This document shows positions 61,265 to 64,000 of a stretch of 64,000 nucleotides of DNA, piece after piece. Positions within the stretch are counted from its first letter, which is position 1; each line of letters opens with the position of its first letter. The notes beneath the pieces were generated by a model that was not told the origin of the DNA, made no database searches, and was given only the letters and a program-made list of their open reading frames with translations. The translations under genes were made by a program, and so were the position numbers. This DNA is from Pseudomonas sp. (GTDB lineage Bacteria > Pseudomonadota > Gammaproteobacteria > Pseudomonadales > Pseudomonadaceae), in assembly GCF_002796985.1 (NCBI RefSeq), contig NZ_PEKX01000020.1:349197-413196 (forward strand), written 5' to 3'.

Positions 61265-61960
61265 ATGATTTTCGACCTGCACGGCTTTGGCGATCAGTTG
61301 ATCGCCGGCACCTGGATGACGCTCAAGCTCTCGCTCGCCGCAGTCTGCGTGGGACTGATCCTCGGCCTGCTCGGCGCCATCGCCAAGACCTCGAAGAACG
61401 GCTTCCTGCGCATGCTCGGCGGTTTCTACACCACCGTGGTGCGCGGCGTACCCGAGACGCTCTGGGTACTGATGATCTACTTCGGCACCGTGGCCGGCCT
61501 GAACGCCATCGGTGACCTGTTCGGCTACCCCGAATTCGCCCTGTCGCCCTTCGCGGCGGGCACCTGCGCCCTGGGCCTGTGCTTCGGCGCCTACGCCACC
61601 GAGGTCTTCCGTGGTGCGCTGCTGGCGATTCCCAAGGGCCACCGCGAAGCCGGCCAGGCGCTGGGCCTCTCCGCCCCGCGTATCTTCTGGCGCATCGTGC
61701 TGCCACAGGTGTGGCGCGTGGCGCTGCCGGGACTGGGCAACCTCTACTTGATTCTGCTGAAGGACACCGCCCTGGTCTCGCTGATCACCCTCGACGAGAT
61801 CATGCGCAAGGCCCAGGTCGCCTCCAACGCGACCAAGGAACCCTTCACCTTCTACATGACCGCGGCCTTCATCTACCTGGGCCTGACCGTCTTCATCATG
61901 GCCGCCCTGCACTTCCTTGAGCGTCGCGCCGGCCGTGGCTTCGTGAGGAACGAGCTATGA
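61265..61960 (+). CDS. Amino-acid ABC transporter permease, HisQ-like
   Basis: A 231-residue inner-membrane protein with about five helices and the BPD_transp_1 fold. The N-terminal helix is WMTLKLSLAAVCVGLILGLL; the conserved VVRGVPETLWVLMIYFG segment comes near residue 58, and the EAA loop contacting the ATPase is GHREAGQALGLSAPRIFWRIVLPQ (starting near 124). Its end overlaps the next permease start by four bases, so the two subunits form a heterodimer in the usual way. Confidence 0.92.
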   Translation: MIFDLHGFGDQLIAGTWMTLKLSLAAVCVGLILGLLGAIAKTSKNGFLRMLGGFYTTVVRGVPETLWVLMIYFGTVAGLNAIGDLFGYPEFALSPFAAGTCALGLCFGAYATEVFRGALLAIPKGHREAGQALGLSAPRIFWRIVLPQVWRVALPGLGNLYLILLKDTALVSLITLDEIMRKAQVASNATKEPFTFYMTAAFIYLGLTVFIMAALHFLERRAGRGFVRNEL

Positions 61961-62649
61961 CCGATCTCGAGCTGATCCTCAAATGGCTGCCGAAGATGCT
62001 CCAGGGCGCCACCCTGACCCTGGAGCTGCTGGCCATCGCTGTGGTCGCCGGCCTGTGCCTCGCCGTACCACTGGGCATCGCCCGTGCCTCGCGGCACTGG
62101 TACGTGCGTGCAGTACCGTACACCTACATCTTCTTCTTCCGCGGCACGCCACTGCTGCTGCAGTTGTTCATCGTCTACTACGGCTTCGCCCAGTTCGAGA
62201 GCGTGCGCAAGGGGCCTCTCTGGCCGTATCTGCGCGACCCTTACTGGTGCGCCCTGCTGACCATGACCCTGCATACCGCGGCCTACATCGCCGAGATCCT
62301 GCGCGGCGCCATCCATGCCATCCCGGTGGGTGAAGTGGAAGCCGCCCGCGCGCTGGGCATGTCCCGCCGCCAGGCGCTGTTCCATATCATCCTGCCGCGC
62401 GCCGCGCGCATCGCCATGCCGGCCTACAGCAACGAGGTGATCCTCATGCTCAAGGCCAGCGCCGTGGTGTACACCGTGACCCTGTTCGACATCATGGGCA
62501 TGACCCGCACCATCATCGCGCGCACCTACGAGGCCATGCTGTTCTTCTGTCTCGCCGGGCTCTTCTACCTGGTCATCACCCTGCTGCTGACCCGCATCTT
62601 CCGCCTGCTGGAACACTGGCTGAAGGTGGATTCCATGCAGGGCCGCTGA
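61957..62649 (+). CDS. Amino-acid ABC transporter permease, HisM-like
   Basis: A 230-residue partner permease. An N-terminal helix (GATLTLELLAIAVVAGLCLA), the FFRGTPLLLQLFIVYYG segment (near residue 64), and the EAA loop GEVEAARALGMSRRQALFHI (near 126) are family marks. The FFRGTPLL motif is typical of HisM/AotM in basic amino-acid importers. It is coupled to the upstream permease by a four-base overlap and ends the operon. Confidence 0.92.
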   Translation: MTDLELILKWLPKMLQGATLTLELLAIAVVAGLCLAVPLGIARASRHWYVRAVPYTYIFFFRGTPLLLQLFIVYYGFAQFESVRKGPLWPYLRDPYWCALLTMTLHTAAYIAEILRGAIHAIPVGEVEAARALGMSRRQALFHIILPRAARIAMPAYSNEVILMLKASAVVYTVTLFDIMGMTRTIIARTYEAMLFFCLAGLFYLVITLLLTRIFRLLEHWLKVDSMQGR

Positions 62650-62715
62650 GCGGCACGCCGGTCGCCCACGGGGCCGCTATAATGCGCGCCCCGTGGCTTG
62701 CCCCCGCTTCACACC

Positions 62716-63936
62716 GTGCACCCGAACGACACTCCTCTGACCGGCTCCGACCTGCTCCAGCGCTTCCAGGCACTGGACGGCTTCCTGCTGGACACTCAGG
62801 CGCTGTGGCGGCCGAAGCCCTTCACGATGCGCGAGCTGCCCTGGGAGAGCGACCACCCCGAATTGGCCGCATGGCTGCGCAGCCGCAGCCTCGATGACGC
62901 GGAAGCGGCGCATAACACTCCCGAGTTGCTGCCTGCACCGGCGCCCTTCCCCGCATTGGCCGACACCGCTGCACGCCTGGCGTGCATTGGCCAACTACCC
63001 GCGCATGCGTTCGCAGCACTGCCACATCCCCTGACGGTCGATGTGCCAGGACGAAAACTGCAGCAGATCGAAGCCTTCGCCAGCCGCCTGACCTTCACCC
63101 AGCCACCGCGCCACTGGCTCGACTGGTGCGCCGGCAAGGGCCACCTGGGACGCGCACTCGCCCAAGACGGCACGCCGTTACTGAGCCTGGAGCTCGATCC
63201 GCAGCTGGTGCAGGACGGCCAGCACATGAGCGACCGACTCGGCCTGCGCGCCCAGCATCGCCAGCAGGATGTTCTCGCGACAGACGCCAGCGAACACCTG
63301 CATCCCGAACACACGGCGATAGCCCTGCACGCCTGCGGGGATCTGCATGTGCGCCTGCTGCAACTGGCCAGCGCCCGTCGCTGCCGGCAGCTCGCGGTCG
63401 CACCCTGCTGCTACAACCGTATCGACAGCGAGCACTACCGGCCGCTATCCCGCGCGGCCAAGGCGTCACGGTTGTCACTGTCCCGAGACGACCTGCGTCT
63501 GCCGCAGGCCGAGACAGTCACGGCCGGCGCACGCGTACGTCGGCAGCGCGATACCTCGATGGCGTGGCGACTGGGTTTCGATCTGTTGCAGCGCGAGGCT
63601 CGTCACTGTGACGATTACCTGCCGATACCGGCCGTTTCACCGACCTGGCTGAACAAACCCTTCGCCGACTACTGCCGCAACCTCGCAACCCTGAAGGGCC
63701 TCGACCTAGCGGCCACTATCGACTGGCCACAGTGGGAAGCCCTGGGCTGGCAGCGACTGGCCCAGGTGCGCAACCTAGAACTGGTGCGCGGGCTGTTCCG
63801 CCGCCCCATGGAACTGTGGCTGTTGCTTGACCGTGCGTTATTCCTCGAGGAGCAGGGTTATCGCGCCACCCTGGGCGCCTTCTGCGCCACCCGGATGACC
63901 CCGCGCAACCTGCTGTTGCTGGCCGAACGCATCTGA
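62716..63936 (+). CDS. SAM-dependent methyltransferase, Methyltransf_32 (METTL25-like) type
   Basis: A 406-residue protein. The N-terminal half (about 1-130) is an unassigned helical region. Then a SAM-binding core follows: LDWCAGKGHLGRALA (near 135, motif I), LLSLELDPQLVQDG, IALHACGDLHVRLLQ (near 203) and VAPCCYNRI (near 232), the last two being the 'HxCGDL ... CCYN' signature of Methyltransf_32. The substrate is unknown; eukaryotic relatives are METTL25 and RRNAD1. GTG 62716 is used; TTG 62698 is an alternative. A TATAAT at 62678 could serve as the -10 region, and no ribosome-binding site is evident. Confidence 0.82.
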   Translation: MHPNDTPLTGSDLLQRFQALDGFLLDTQALWRPKPFTMRELPWESDHPELAAWLRSRSLDDAEAAHNTPELLPAPAPFPALADTAARLACIGQLPAHAFAALPHPLTVDVPGRKLQQIEAFASRLTFTQPPRHWLDWCAGKGHLGRALAQDGTPLLSLELDPQLVQDGQHMSDRLGLRAQHRQQDVLATDASEHLHPEHTAIALHACGDLHVRLLQLASARRCRQLAVAPCCYNRIDSEHYRPLSRAAKASRLSLSRDDLRLPQAETVTAGARVRRQRDTSMAWRLGFDLLQREARHCDDYLPIPAVSPTWLNKPFADYCRNLATLKGLDLAATIDWPQWEALGWQRLAQVRNLELVRGLFRRPMELWLLLDRALFLEEQGYRATLGAFCATRMTPRNLLLLAERI

Positions 63937-64000
63937 GACGGGCGTTCCAGAGCTTCACCCACAGACCCTGTGGATAACTCTGTTCGTAACCCAGGAAAAA

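Overview
The window is about 64 kb of high-GC chromosome from a Pseudomonas. Three things point there: the gene order (hut cluster, fbp, estA, typA-thiI-glnA, ntrBC, secB-grxC-gpmI-envC-ctpA, hisBHAF, asmA-mutY-yggX), which I recall as the PA5091-PA5156 order of P. aeruginosa; sigma-54 promoters with NtrC sites; and many REP-type elements built on TTCGCGAGCAAGCTCGCTCCTAC. The species is not determined; a relative of the P. aeruginosa / P. nitroreducens group is a guess. Almost all of it looks like core genome. No prophage, insertion sequence, CRISPR array or defence island was found.

Layout. 1-555: C-terminal part of a LysR-type regulator. 653-17044: a complete histidine-utilisation (hut) cluster. 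The minus-strand genes run hutU, an NCS1 transporter, hutXWV (histidine-type ABC importer), a second hutH-like gene (hutH1), hutI and hutG. An orphan HutX-like binding protein lies upstream of hutU. The catalytic histidase hutH2 reads the other way, then hutD-hutC (minus) diverge from hutF (plus). Histidine is converted to urocanate (HutH2), imidazolone propionate (HutU), formiminoglutamate (HutI), formylglutamate (HutF) and glutamate plus formate (HutG). HutC operators of the TGTA-N2-TACA type lie at three promoters, two of them placed just after a sigma-54 promoter. HutH1 lacks the Ala-Ser-Gly triad that makes the MIO cofactor, so it should not be a normal histidase.

17176-26760: a lipocalin (Blc) remnant, a small lipoprotein, a DUF924 protein, fbp, the autotransporter esterase estA and a DUF2339/DUF3999 membrane-protein pair. 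27269-38891: typA, thiI, glnA (nitrogen-regulated promoter), a large MscS-family channel, two DUF4124 proteins and ntrB-ntrC. 39293-47231: trmL, a small membrane-anchored protein followed by three copies of a structured 43-bp repeat, secB, grxC, yibN, gpmI, envC, ctpA and a YibQ-type deacetylase.

47358-52408: two tandem solute-binding proteins with no transporter, then the hisB-hisH-DUF2164-hisA-hisF operon. 52548-64000: a PanZ/PanM-type acetyltransferase, asmA, mutY, yggX, tRNA-Phe, an inner-membrane sulfatase-family protein, a polar amino-acid ABC transporter (ATPase, binding protein, two permeases) and a Methyltransf_32-type methyltransferase. Nitrogen control (glnA, ntrBC, hut, probably the last ABC transporter) is the common regulatory theme.
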